Of a stretch of DNA of 64,000 nt, positions 24,701-32,640 are shown piece by piece. The number at the start of each line of letters is the position of its first letter. Positions within the stretch are counted from its first letter, which is position 1. Position numbers and translations under genes: made by a program. The notes beneath the pieces were generated by a model. The model searched no databases and was not told the origin of the DNA. It was given only the letters and a program-made list of their open reading frames with translations. Source of the DNA: Micractinium sp. NFX-FRZ (taxonomy: Eukaryota; Chlorophyta; Trebouxiophyceae; Chlorellales; Chlorellaceae); the NCBI GenBank assembly GCA_029339195.1, contig JAPTJF010000117.1:62001-126000 (forward strand), given 5' to 3'.

Positions 24701-27700
24701 CCAGAAGCTGAGACACCTGCTGCAGCACCAGGGCTGCTGCAGCGGCCTCCTGCTGCGCCCTGCTGGCAGGAGCAGGGGCAGGGGCAGGGGCCACGCGGGC
24801 TGCCGCTGAGGCGGCTGGCACTGAGGCAGCGGGGACCGGCATGCCGACAGGGCGGAGCACACCAGCTATGGGCAGGGCCGGGCCAGCAGCGCTGGGCGCT
24901 GCAGCGCCTGCCAGCTCAGCTGCCAGGAAGCCGGCCATCTCATCAATAGAGGGGTAATCAAACGCCAGAGTGCCCGGCAGCTCCCGCCCCAGCCTCTCCT
25001 CCAGCTGCTGAGTCAGCTGCACCGCCAGGGTGGAGGTGAGGCCCGCCGACATCAGGGGCTCACTCCCGCTGATGCCAGAGGCAGCAGCTTCTCCCATCAG
25101 AGAGCCCAGAGCGGACAGGATGATCGCCCTCATGGCAGCCTCATCCACCCGGGGCTGTGAGGCTGGCCGGCTGACAGGGCTGGCCAGAGCCGCAGAAGCA
25201 GGGGGGGGCGGCTGGGCAGAGGGAGCAGAGGCAGCCGCCGCCGCCTGCGCCGCCGCCACTGCAGCAGCAGCAGCGGCTGCCTCCTCCGCAGCAACTGGAG
25301 TGTGGATCACGCCCCCAAAGGGAGGCAGAAGCTCCCTGGCAGCTGCCAGCGCCAGATGCAGCTGACCGCCGCTGCCGCTGTTGGGCCCAAGCACCACAGC
25401 AGCAGCGCAGGCTGCCGGCTCGATGTGCAGCACCACCAGGCGCGCCCCGCTGGCAGAGAGGCCGCCCAGGCTGGCCAGCTGCCCAGGCTGGGGCTTCTCC
25501 AGGCACACCACGGCAACATTGCGCAGGCCCTTGCCGCCCACCGCCTCTGCCACCTGCAGGGCACAGCGGCAGCAGGCTGCATTTTAGGTTACATGAAACA
25601 TGATCTGGCAGGAGCTGCTTGCATGTGTACGACTGGTTGGCCAGCCCGCTGCTGCTGCTGCTGCTGCTCTGCCCTATGCACAGCTTGTATCGCTGAGCAG
25701 CAAAGTATGTCCATGCAGCACCATCCACACACTACAATACTACAAAGCTTGCCTGGGCCTGGATGTCCTCAGCCCGCTCCACAGCCAGCAGGTATGTCAG
25801 CTCAGGCAGCAGCTGGCGCCCCCACTCCACCCCCAGCCCGCCATCCAACGGCTGGCAGGTGATACCGCCGCCGCAGGCAGCTGCCAGCACAGCAGCCGCC
25901 TCGGCCAGCCCGGCGGGAGGTGCCACTGCCCCCGTAGCAGACACAGCAGGGGCAGCATCGACAGCCACACTGGAAGTAACAGGGGTGTTGGCGCCACCAG
26001 CGGTACCAGCGGTACCAGCGGCGGTACTGCCAAACATGCGGCGCAGCTCGGTCTTCAGGATCTTGCCGGAGCCGGTGGTGGGCATCTTGGGCAGTACGTG
26101 TACCGCGGCAGGCACCTTGTAGTGCGCCAGCCGGGCGGCACACCAATCGATGAGCTCACGAGAGGTGGCGGTGGCCTGCGGCATGCGGGATGAATTCGGT
26201 TGTGTCGAAACGCTGCTGCCAAGGTCTCAGCAAGTTCAGTGCCACAGGCAAATGGGCAGAGTTCACAATGACGCGGCGGGTGCACCTGCTCTGACTGCTT
26301 CCAGCTCGGCTCCTCCAGACAACACTTCGGCAGCAGCAGCAGCAGCAGCGCCAGCAGCAGCAGCAGCAGCACCAGCAGCAGCAGGGAAGCCAGCGCACCT
26401 GTGGGCGCAGGGTGACCGCAGCCCCCACCAGCTCTCCCATCACCCGGCTGGGCAGCCCAAACACGGCGGCCTGGTGGACCGCCGGGTGGGCGTACAGCAC
26501 GGCCTCCACCTCGGTGGCTGCAGGGCGGGGTAGGCGGGGCAGCAGTGGGGCAGAGGGCGGGGGGCAGGGAAGGGGGTGAAGATGCTGGGCAGCTGGATGG
26601 GAGCACACGAACGCGCCATGTGCTGGGGGTAATGCAACAATATGGATGCAGGGGAGGGCAGGATCTTGGCAGAACAGACGAGCAGCAGCATGGCTGGCAG
26701 GCGGGCTCGGGGGCAGGCTGGCAGCCCCAACCACACAGAACAGCAATGATGCAGTAACGAGCAGTGCAGCAGGCAGCGGCACTCACTGTACACATTCTCT
26801 CCTCCCACCAGCAGCATGTCCTTCTTGCGGTCCACCACCCAGATGTAGCCCTGGGGGCCCGCGGTGGCCAGGTCGCCCGTCCTGGGGGGCGAGGAGGAAA
26901 CACGTGGGGCAGATAAGGGGCAGGCGGACGGGGGTGGGTGGGTTGGTGGGTGAACGGTGGGGGTGCAGTGACACCTGGTGGGCGGAGTCTGGATGCAAGT
27001 CGGCAACAAGGAATGACCATATGGAATGCCATGCATGGCATGCTTGCATGATGAGCGGTGCAGGCCGAAGGCATATGCAGGCAAGCCCCGTGCTGCCTGC
27101 GGCCGACCCCTCAACCCGCCCTCTCACTTGAACCAGCCGCCCTCGGCGAAGCTCTCGGCAGTGGCGTCGGGCAGGCCCCAGTAGCCGCCAAACACGGTGG
27201 GGCCCCTCACCCACACCTCTCCAACCTGCGCAGCCAGAAGAAGCAGTGAGAGACAAGGTTGGCAATGTATGTCAGATGGGGCAGGCAGTGACCACAAGTG
27301 GGTGCAAGAGCCGTGCTTCCCCGCGGCCATAATACGACCCACGCTTTGCCAACCCACTGGGCAGTCTGGGGGGTGGAGCGCCCCGACGTGCTAAAAGCGG
27401 CGTCCAAGGCAAACAGAACCCACCCCCGCCTCCTTCAGGCCCCCCGCCACATCCAGCCCCCCCGCCACATCCAGCCCCCCTCTGGACGGGCAACAGAAGG
27501 AAACTAACCTGCTCCCCGTCCTTGGCCACGTCCTGCCCCTGCTCGTCAACCACCCGCACATCAATGAGCTCAAAGGGCCGCCCGCTGCTGGTCACCAGGG
27601 CCAGCTGCTCCTCCACTGCAGGGCAGGGCGGGGCAGGAGGAGGACAGGCATGCAGCCAGGAAGCACAATCTGAGGCACCAACAACAAACTGCCTGCAGGT

Positions 27701-30157
27701 CACCATGCCTGCTATGCCGCGGCTACCCAAGATGGGTGCAGCTCCGTGCACAGCGGTCAGCCGCTCATGAAGGCCTGCTGGCACCGCCCACCCACCCGGC
27801 ATGCTGGCTGCCGCGCCCGATGGCAGGATGCTCATGCTGATCTTGCCGCAGCACTCGGTCATGCCGTAGGAGAGGAAGAACTGGCAGCCAAACACGGCCA
27901 GGGCACGCACCACCACTGTGGGGCAGGGTGAAGGCGGGAGGGAGGAGGGAGCAGGATGGGGGAGGCAAGAACAGAAGGTGAAGCACAGGCCACACGGCGC
28001 ACGTCACAGTGTGCACAATGCTCGTTGTGGTGGCATGACGACACATCATGCTGCCAGAGCTGCTCTCAGCCAAACAGGCATGCCTGCCTCATTGCTTGGC
28101 TGCCCGACCCCAGCACCCTCACCCGCGGGGCTCTGGGGGCTGCCGCCGCAGGAGAGGACGCGGAGGGAGGTGAGGTCCAGCAGGGGTGCCAGCGGGTTGT
28201 TGACCAGCATGGCAACCATGGTGGAGGCCACGTTGCTGCAGCTCACGCGCTCGCGCTCTGCAGCGGAATTCAGAGCAGTATGGTAGGAAGTTCAGCAGGC
28301 ATGGCACACACAGCGGCACTGCAGCGGACACACTCTTGCTGTGCACTGTAGTGTACCATCAGGCAGAGCACTGGAACAGGAACAGCGTGAGGGCACCCAC
28401 CCCCTTGCCCCCCAGCCGCTTGCTCACCGATTGCCAGCAGCACCTCCTGCGCGCTGAAGGTGGGCAGGGTGACGTGGCGGCCCCCCACCAGCGTGATGGC
28501 ATACACAGCAAACACGTCCACCAGGTGGAACATGGGGGCGAAGTGGCCCCACACGTCGTGCCGGTTGAGGGCCATCTCTGCAGGGGAACACGGCAGCGTG
28601 AAGGGGAAACGGAGGCAGCCATGCTTGGTAAGGTTAGAACTACAAGGGCCGCGTGGAGCATGGGGGAAAGCGGCCCCACATGTGCCGGGTTCAGGGAGGG
28701 ATGGTGGGGCACTGCCATACGGCGTGAGAGGGCACGAGTGGAACCAGGGCCAACCCGGTGGCGGCTGCCCGCTGAATGTGCCCCCTGGCCTCCCTGCCCA
28801 CTCCCTTCGCCGTATGCCTCCACCACCCCACCTCACGCCACATCCTCCTTGCATGCCAGCTCACTCCCAGCCCAGCCCAACCTCAGACACAACCTCAGCC
28901 GTCCGCTTCCGCCGTCCACTGTGTATATTATCTCATCCACTCACGCCTCCGCTCATCCCTGTACTCCTGCCTCCACTCACCCTTCATTGCGCCCACCCCG
29001 CTTACTCATGCCTCCACTCACCCTTCACTGTGCCCACGGCGTGGTGCACCACCACCCGGTGGCTCAGCACCACGCCCTTGGGCTTGCCGGTGGTGCCGGA
29101 TGTGTAGTACATGTGCAGACCATCCTCCTCGCAGCCCTCGGCCAGGGCCTCGGAGCAGGCGCCCGCCAGAGCGCTGCCCTGGCTGCCGGCGGAGGCCAGG
29201 CAGGACTCGTACTCGAGGTACTGTGATGGGGGGCGGGACGGGGAGGGAGGTGCAAAATGCTGGGGCTGAATATTGGGGGTACTAAAGTCAAATGAGGTAG
29301 AGGCCAGGGAACGGATGCTTGCTTGTGAAAGATCTGAGGCAGGGAGGGAAGTTTCTGAACATGAGGAGGAAACCCTTGTGGGCGGCAGCGCCAGGCAGCA
29401 TTCAAGCGCCTGTGCAGGGAGGGCAAAGGAAGAGACCACGGGAGTGGGAAGATTCGTGTACATTCTGCAGGCGTAAGATGAACAGTGAGCGGGCATTGCT
29501 GGCTGCATTCTGGCCTGCACACGTCATGCATGCCATCGACCCCAGCCCCCCCTAACCCACCTGCAGGCCCTCCGCGCCCGCCAGCACCTCGCCGCCGCCC
29601 TCCACATGCATCCACACCACACGGTCGACCGGCGCCTGCCCGACCGGCGCCTGTGCAGCGCTGGCAGAGCGCAGCTCCGCATGCGCGGCCAGCAGCGCGG
29701 GGGCGCAGTGCGTGTCGGCAAACACGAGGCGGGGGGCGGAGTCTGACAGGATGAACGCCAGCTCCGGCGGCGCCAGATGGATGTTGAGGTTGACCACCAC
29801 AGCGTGGATGGCAGCCGCAGCATAGTGCAGTTCTATAACGTGGGAGGAGTTGCGGGAGAGGACCCCCACGCGGTCCCCACGGCGCACGCCGGCACGCCGC
29901 AGGTAGCCGGCAAGAGCCGCCGCCCGCGCGTGCAGCTGGCCGTACGTCAGCTGCCGCCCGCCGGCAGCGCCGCCCGCGCAGTCCACCACAGCCAAGGTGT
30001 CGGCATGGTGGATAGCGGCGAGCTCCAGGATCTGCCACACATCCTGCTGCGCTCGTGGCGGCGGTGGCAGCGGCAGCGGTGGCGGCGGCGGCGGTGTGCC
30101 GCTCCCGCCGGCCGGGGCAGCACCCCCGGCGGCACCAGCGGCGCTGGCGCCTTGCAT
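1..30157 (-). CDS. Giant modular type I polyketide synthase, 5' part (gene continues past the left edge)
   Basis: Multidomain enzyme that would build a polyketide or fatty-acyl-like chain on carrier domains. Order seen, N to C: AL, KR-like linker, ACP x3, KS-DH-ER-KR-ACP, KS-DH-KR-ACP-ACP, KS-DH-KR-ACP-ACP, KS-DH-ER (cut). The start is the first ATG of the open frame (30155-30157); the frame extends 24 codons further upstream but has no earlier ATG. Several dozen introns of roughly 100-300 bp interrupt it; most are GT-AG and at least seven look GC-AG. No acyltransferase, thioesterase or terminal reductase is visible in the window. The AL is in the same gene because its C-terminal subdomain exon runs in frame into the linker and ACPs. 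Giant modular type I PKSs are known in chlorophytes; the one in Chlamydomonas is linked to the zygospore wall. The product here is unknown. Confidence 0.95.
700..1700 (-). other. PKS module 4 dehydratase (DH4)
   Basis: Motifs [10 protein letters not shown] (His near 1571) and DCCLQ (Asp near 1078; Gln in place of the His of the other DH domains, a common variant). The preceding exon ends RYWVSPAAH near 1822 and the next starts [18 protein letters not shown] at about 1677. Confidence 0.9.
1830..3650 (-). other. PKS module 4 ketosynthase (KS4)
   Basis: Starts near [13 protein letters not shown] (3590) and ends [12 protein letters not shown] near 1930. The active-site Cys is rebuilt across an intron: GPALTIDT ends one exon near 2890 and (A)[12 protein letters not shown] starts the next at about 2700. 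Histidines are in LSMHGTG (near 2300) and [12 protein letters not shown] (near 2165-2200). The exon join [10 protein letters not shown] uses a likely GC donor (intron 3323-3504). Confidence 0.93.
3760..4760 (-). other. PKS module 3 tandem acyl carrier proteins (two)
   Basis: First carrier: [21 protein letters not shown], serine near 4627. Second: [12 protein letters not shown] near 4315, interrupted by an intron (about 4080-4300) and resuming [16 protein letters not shown] and DYPTVAAIA. Both have the Asp-Ser-Leu motif. A linker runs from 3980 down to 3763 before KS4. Confidence 0.93.
4890..6290 (-). other. PKS module 3 ketoreductase (KR3)
   Basis: Structural half at about 5850-6290, then [13 protein letters not shown] (near 5775), [11 protein letters not shown] (near 5500-5530) and [20 protein letters not shown] (near 5330-5390). 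[19 protein letters not shown] follows at about 5090-5150. Catalytic residues are intact and no ER is present. As in the other modules, LAD occupies the place of the B-type LDD element. Confidence 0.92.
6290..7370 (-). other. PKS module 3 dehydratase (DH3)
   Basis: Motifs [10 protein letters not shown] (His near 7071) and DTCLH (Asp near 6618). The exon carrying the KS C-terminus ends CPHA, and the next starts [11 protein letters not shown] at 7153. The join needs a GC donor (intron 7154-7309). There is no room for an acyltransferase between KS3 and DH3. Confidence 0.9.
7380..9720 (-). other. PKS module 3 ketosynthase (KS3)
   Basis: Starts with [12 protein letters not shown] near 9680 and ends with [12 protein letters not shown] near 7400. 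Active-site Cys in DTVCSSSLV (near 8800; Val replaces the usual Ala before Cys), His in LQMHGTG (near 8190), His in [12 protein letters not shown] (near 7930-7960). The exon after the Cys begins [13 protein letters not shown] at 8568. About nine exons with introns at different places from those of the other KS domains. Confidence 0.93.
9566..9589. repeat. Short (GGCA)n microsatellite in a PKS intron
   Basis: About six GGCA units in the intron ahead of the KS3 exon starting near 9420. Confidence 0.8.
9990..10540 (-). other. PKS module 2 tandem acyl carrier proteins (two)
   Basis: Two carriers in one exon, each [20 protein letters not shown] followed by (I/V)FDYPT. Phosphopantetheine serines near 10425 and 10135. 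The near identity of their cores points to a recent internal duplication. An Ala/Ser-rich linker of about 40 residues separates them. Confidence 0.95.
10600..11950 (-). other. PKS module 2 ketoreductase (KR2)
   Basis: A structural half (about 11500-11950) is followed by a catalytic half with [13 protein letters not shown] (near 11447-11466), HAGGVLAD and [20 protein letters not shown] (near 10995-11065), so the Ser, Tyr and Asn are present. [19 protein letters not shown] follows after an intron. No ER lies between DH2 and KR2, so this module should leave a double bond. The post-KR stretch is almost the same as in module 3. Confidence 0.92.
11960..12980 (-). other. PKS module 2 dehydratase (DH2)
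   Basis: H-x3-G-x4-P motif [10 protein letters not shown] (His near 12803) and second motif DASFH (Asp near 12330). It follows the KS through the short linker [11 protein letters not shown] with no acyltransferase. It lies with the KS C-terminus and the start of the KR in one very long exon spanning roughly 10965-13240. Confidence 0.9.
12990..15580 (-). other. PKS module 2 ketosynthase (KS2)
   Basis: Starts with [10 protein letters not shown] near 15530 and ends with [12 protein letters not shown] near 13020. Catalytic residues: Cys in [10 protein letters not shown] (near 14767), His in LQLHGTG (near 13796), His in [12 protein letters not shown] (near 13497-13525; Ser-Glu-Pro instead of the Ala-Glu-Pro of the other modules). 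An intron falls a few codons after the active-site Cys. About nine exons. Complete and likely active. Confidence 0.93.
15900..16620 (-). other. PKS module 1 acyl carrier protein (single)
   Basis: One carrier domain: [21 protein letters not shown] with the phosphopantetheine serine near 16186, then [15 protein letters not shown]. The two halves are separated by a likely GC-AG intron (15973-16129). The stretch 16400-16620 upstream is helical linker. Module 1 has one ACP, unlike modules 2 and 3, which have two each. Confidence 0.92.
16620..17990 (-). other. PKS module 1 ketoreductase (KR1)
   Basis: NADPH-dependent reduction of the beta-keto group. AITGGSG joined to GLGLMIS across a GC-AG intron (17782-17914) rebuilds the TGGxGGLG nucleotide motif. 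[13 protein letters not shown] and [11 protein letters not shown] give the catalytic Ser, Tyr and Asn, split by the intron at about 17042-17205. ASGVLAD resembles the LDD fingerprint of B-type KRs (D-hydroxyl product), an inference only. [11 protein letters not shown] ends the domain core near 16932. Confidence 0.92.
18010..20250 (-). other. PKS module 1 structural KR subdomain and enoylreductase (ER1)
   Basis: Bases 19776-20250 encode a non-motif stretch with the position expected of the structural KR half. The ER follows: [12 protein letters not shown], then [19 protein letters not shown], then the NADPH-binding [17 protein letters not shown] (near 18740) and VGKVVVS at the end. ER reduces the enoyl to a saturated bond. 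The reading frame joins cleanly only if the introns at 18804-18938 and 18024-18166 use GC donors (AG|GCAAG). Confidence 0.9.
20250..21300 (-). other. PKS module 1 dehydratase (DH1)
   Basis: Removes water from the beta-hydroxyacyl intermediate. The hot-dog motif H-x3-G-x4-P is present ([10 protein letters not shown], near 21060-21095) and the second catalytic motif is DACLH (Asp near 20548). The domain starts only about 60 residues after the KS C-terminal GTNAHA motif, joined by RFWVLP, which resembles the linker that normally follows an acyltransferase. It lies in the same large exon as the KS C-terminus (19776-21470). Confidence 0.9.
21310..23830 (-). other. PKS module 1 ketosynthase (KS1)
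   Basis: Decarboxylative Claisen condensation domain. It begins after [10 protein letters not shown] and is split into about eight exons. The active-site cysteine sits in DTACSSSLV (near 22825), the first histidine in QMHGTG (near 22041), and the second in [12 protein letters not shown] (near 21765-21785). It ends with [12 protein letters not shown] near 21330. The catalytic triad is intact, so it should be active. The intron at 23510-23760 carries a 17-bp tandem repeat. No acyltransferase follows. Confidence 0.95.
23604..23671. repeat. 17-bp tandem repeat, four copies, in a PKS intron
   Basis: Four perfect head-to-tail copies of CAGATATGCACGGCTGC start at 23604, 23621, 23638 and 23655. They sit in the intron between the LERWDVE exon (ending about 23761) and the next KS1 exon (starting about 23492). 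No spacers, so it is a minisatellite. Confidence 0.95.
24020..25170 (-). other. PKS loading region: three tandem acyl carrier proteins
   Basis: Three carrier domains follow one another, each with the pattern (E/T/A)PLMSAG(L/I)TSTLAVQL and a downstream (F)DYP(S/T) helix-3 motif. The phosphopantetheine serines lie near 25035, 24645 and 24328. All three have Thr-Ser-Thr where the extension-module ACPs of the same protein have Asp-Ser-Leu. The last one is split by an intron after DYPT and continues at 24068. Ala/Pro-rich linkers separate them. Tandem ACPs in a loading unit usually raise flux or hold several chains; that is family knowledge, not shown here. Confidence 0.9.
25290..26020 (-). other. 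PKS inter-domain region, degenerate reductase-like fold (uncertain)
   Basis: Between the AL and the first ACP lies a stretch of about 150 residues interrupted by a likely GC-AG intron (25554-25752). It contains [10 protein letters not shown] and [11 protein letters not shown], which resemble the strand patterns of a ketoreductase or short-chain-dehydrogenase fold (compare the HAxGVL element of true KR domains). It lacks a TGGxGxxG nucleotide motif and a Tyr-x3-Asn pair. It is followed by an Ala/Pro-rich linker. Inference: a non-catalytic structural KR relic or simply a linker. Confidence 0.4.
26020..30157 (-). other. PKS loading domain: acyl-CoA ligase / AMP-binding (AL)
   Basis: Adenylates a carboxylic acid starter with ATP and passes it to the following carrier domains. 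Visible family motifs: [13 protein letters not shown] (about 29072-29112), [10 protein letters not shown] (about 27850-27880), [12 protein letters not shown] with DRKKD (about 26820-26880), and [10 protein letters not shown] with the catalytic lysine at 26062-26064. Both the large AMP-binding subdomain and the small C-terminal subdomain are therefore complete. The N-terminus is a proline- and alanine-rich stretch with no clear targeting signal. About ten introns split it; one contains an (AGC)n tract near 26330-26385 and another a tandem repeat near 27435-27480. CoA-ligase and fatty-acyl-AMP-ligase types cannot be told apart by eye. The substrate is not predictable here. Confidence 0.93.
26330..26385. 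repeat. Interrupted (AGC)n microsatellite in a PKS intron
   Basis: Runs of AGC/CAG broken by single GCC and ACC triplets, in the intron between two exons of the AL C-terminal subdomain. Likely length-variable. Confidence 0.85.
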
Positions 30158-31214
30158 TCCTAACCTAATTCTACCTGCAGGATCGGGGGGAGCTTTGGAT
30201 GGGCTCCAATTGGCAAAACCAAGGGGCAAGAGCAGAGTGGCCCTGAGGAGCCCACCAGCCAGGTTACCAGCCGCCTGCGCGTGCCTCTTGGACCCCCAGC
30301 CCGGCGCGGCACCTTCGTGCTGACCTACTGAATTGATCGATCACTACTGCCTGGTCTCAGTGCTCTCTTTCACTCCCTAAGAAAGGCGCCCGGCACGCGG
30401 AGGGTCGATAGCACGACCGCCGCGCGGACAGGGCCCAGCCCTTTACTATTCCGCGATCCGGATGGACGCGGGGAGCAATGCCTCGATGCGGGCGCGTGAC
30501 GCCCTGATCACGCAGCGCTGCCCTGGCGTTTCAGGGTTTCCGCCACGTCAGCGGCAGAAATGGCCAGTGAGCGGTCGGGGGTCTGGGGCAGTAAAAAGCA
30601 AGCCCTGCACCAACAGACGTTGTATCAAGTTTTTTTCAAATGCAAACATGCCAGTGATCTATCCATTGATGCAACCATCAATGTGCCGAAGCCTTTGCAG
30701 CGTCTGGGTCCATGCCACACAGCGTCAGCGGGCGGGCACAGCCAAAGTGCATGCCTGTCAAAACCCAACGCCCCCCTTCTTAGGTAGTTGCTCCTACATG
30801 TACTGGTGCCCAGTTTCAATCACAGCTTGCATCCACCGACATGCCACTCAATGCGGCACACACAATGGCTCAGGTGCCACCAGGCGCCTCTCAGCTGGCA
30901 ATCACAGCGCAGGCTGTGCAAAAGGTGCATTACTTGAGAGGCGATGGCGGCTGCACATGGAGTTACACAGAACATTCCACATGGTGACCAAGAAGAAGAA
31001 TGAGTCGAGCTGGCTTGTGCAGTGCCCGAAAGCGCCCTCCACGCTGTGGCGGCAGGTCCCGCCCCAGCGTGCCGCCACCCGGCTGGGCTGTGGCCTCCTG
31101 TAGCGCATCGCGCCGGCCAGCTGTTTTGATCAGGCCTCCCCGCTGTCTTGGGGTGTGTTCAGCAGGCGCGTAAGCCTCGGTAGCGGCCCCCCGACAGCAG
31201 AGCAGAGGCGCAAC
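30158..31214. promoter_or_regulatory. Divergent intergenic region between the PKS and the complex I gene
   Basis: About 1.06 kb between two outward-reading starts, so it should hold both promoters. No convincing TATA box, RNA gene or long conserved frame is seen. ORFs here have no gene-like composition. It is less GC-rich than the flanking exons. Confidence 0.55.
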
Positions 31215-31665
31215 ATGTCGCTGCTGCGCAGGCTGCCCTTGGTGGCCCGTCGCTGCCAGAAGACTCGGGGAGGCGGCGGCGGTAGCTTCTTCGCGGAGGG
31301 CAAGCATGAGCCGGGCGGCAACCTGTTTGGCGAAACCCCGCCCCCACCGGGCCACTCCCGCAAGTGGGAGTCATGGGAGGGCCCCTGGTGAGCGCAGCTA
31401 TCCGTTTGCGCCCGGCGCAGGCCTCCCAGGCCGCTGCGCGCTCCGTCTAGCAGTGCTCCTCTTTGAGCCGGCCGGCTGTTGCTTGCTGATGCAGAAACGT
31501 GCTGCGTGAGTTCGTCTGATCACGTTGTTTGCCCGCCCACCACCGCGCAGGTACTTCACCTTCGGCGCGGCGGCAGCCATGCTCACCGTCGGCCTCTCCG
31601 CCCGCCCCGACAGCAGCCTGACGTCCTGGGCAGACCGGAAAGCGGCAGAGAAACTGGGGGCTTGA
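31215..31665 (+). CDS. Mitochondrial complex I subunit, NDUFB11/ESSS-like
   Basis: Accessory single-pass subunit of the NADH:ubiquinone oxidoreductase membrane arm. Two exons, 31215-31387 and 31551-31665, joining at Trp (TG|G) to give 95 residues. The N-terminus MSLLRRLPLVARRCQK is Arg-rich without acids, a typical mitochondrial presequence. It is followed by a Gly-rich stretch, then WESWEGPW, one hydrophobic segment YFTFGAAAAMLTVGLS, and ARPDSSLTSWADRKAAEKL. The order Trp-rich strip, membrane helix, PD...WA+REAE-like tail matches the NDUFB11 family. Length is short but within the family range. The family assignment is by motif order, without a database search. Confidence 0.65.
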
Positions 31666-31897
31666 AATAACACAGCAACGGCTGCAGCTGGCGTGTAGGA
31701 GCGCTACACGTCTGCCCGCCCGGCTGCTGCGGAGGCTGAGGCCCCCCGAGTTGGGCGCGCCGGCGCCGCTCCCAGCCCTGCCCAACCAGCGTTGGCCTCT
31801 GCCACCGCATGGCACTGTACACTTGACCCACTGTTGCTACTGCTTCCCTCTCCCCTTCTTGCTCTCTGCTTTCCCCCTCCCTGCTAGCCCTTCACAG

Positions 31898-31902
31898 TGT
31901 AA
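31898..31902 (+). terminator. Candidate TGTAA polyadenylation signal for the complex I gene
   Basis: TGTAA is the usual chlorophyte poly(A) signal. This copy is 233 bases after the stop codon. Function is inferred. Confidence 0.45.
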
Positions 31903-32267
31903 CTGACACCCCTTCATTCCAGGGAGTCGCTGCAAGGTGCAGCGTGGGGCGACGAGCGAGGGAGCTGTGAGCGGCAGCAAATCCACACAAGCAGCGGAAG
32001 CTCTGGGTGGGAGGTGGGCAGGGGTGCAGGCTGCCAGGAACTGGAGCAGCGTGTGCCACCAGTAGCAATTTAGGCCATGCGGAGAGATGCAGGGGTGTTT
32101 GCACAGGCACAGTGTGCACCAGCGCGTGCTGGCCTGCATGCACACATCGGTGCGCTGCGCTCTCAGGGGCAGCAATACATGCAATGCGAATGCTTGGCAT
32201 CCCTCCAGTCTGTCTCTAACCTTTCCCAGCAGGGACCACCGGGCGCAGCATGCTGTATGTATGAGCG

Positions 32268-32272
32268 TTACA
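32268..32272 (-). terminator. Candidate TGTAA polyadenylation signal for SDHB
   Basis: TTACA on the plus strand reads TGTAA on the minus strand, about 370 bases past the SDHB stop. Function is inferred. Confidence 0.35.
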
Positions 32273-32640
32273 CAACATGTCCTGCTGGCGGCAGAGCGCT
32301 GCCACGGTTTGCGGGGAAGAAAATTCGTTTGTGCGTGGGGGGGAGGGAGCACATCAGAGCACCTGATGTGGCCGGCCTGCTGTGCATGCGTCAGCATGCT
32401 CGAGAGGAAGGGGGGTTTGCATGATTGCATCGTATGAGCTCCAAACAGCTGCAAACTGCCGAGAAGGGTTTGGCTGAATTGTACACACGGCTGTAGGGCT
32501 GCTTGGGTGGCGCCGCGCCGCGGGTGCATGCCGCGCCTAGCCATCAAGGCCAGGGAGCGCCTCGGTGCACCGGGTGGGTGCGCCCAACGGGGGAGGCGTT
32601 GCCGTCAAGGTGAGCGCTCACACCAGCGTGGAGCAGGCGC

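Larger units (their letters stand above)
31666..32640. other. 3' untranslated / intergenic region between convergent genes
   Basis: About 1 kb between the stops of the complex I gene (plus) and SDHB (minus). It should contain both 3' UTRs. No gene-like frame is seen. Candidate TGTAA poly(A) signals occur for both genes and are listed separately. Confidence 0.7.

Noticed and set aside
47..26000. Many long plus-strand and alternative-frame ORFs inside the PKS
   Set aside because: They mirror the minus-strand exons, lack domains, and arise from high GC. The minus frame has continuous catalytic motifs.
30462..31103. 213-codon plus-strand ORF upstream of the complex I gene
   Set aside because: No domain, low-complexity-free but unrecognised, in a divergent promoter region, and not joined to the downstream gene. 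It is more likely a chance frame.
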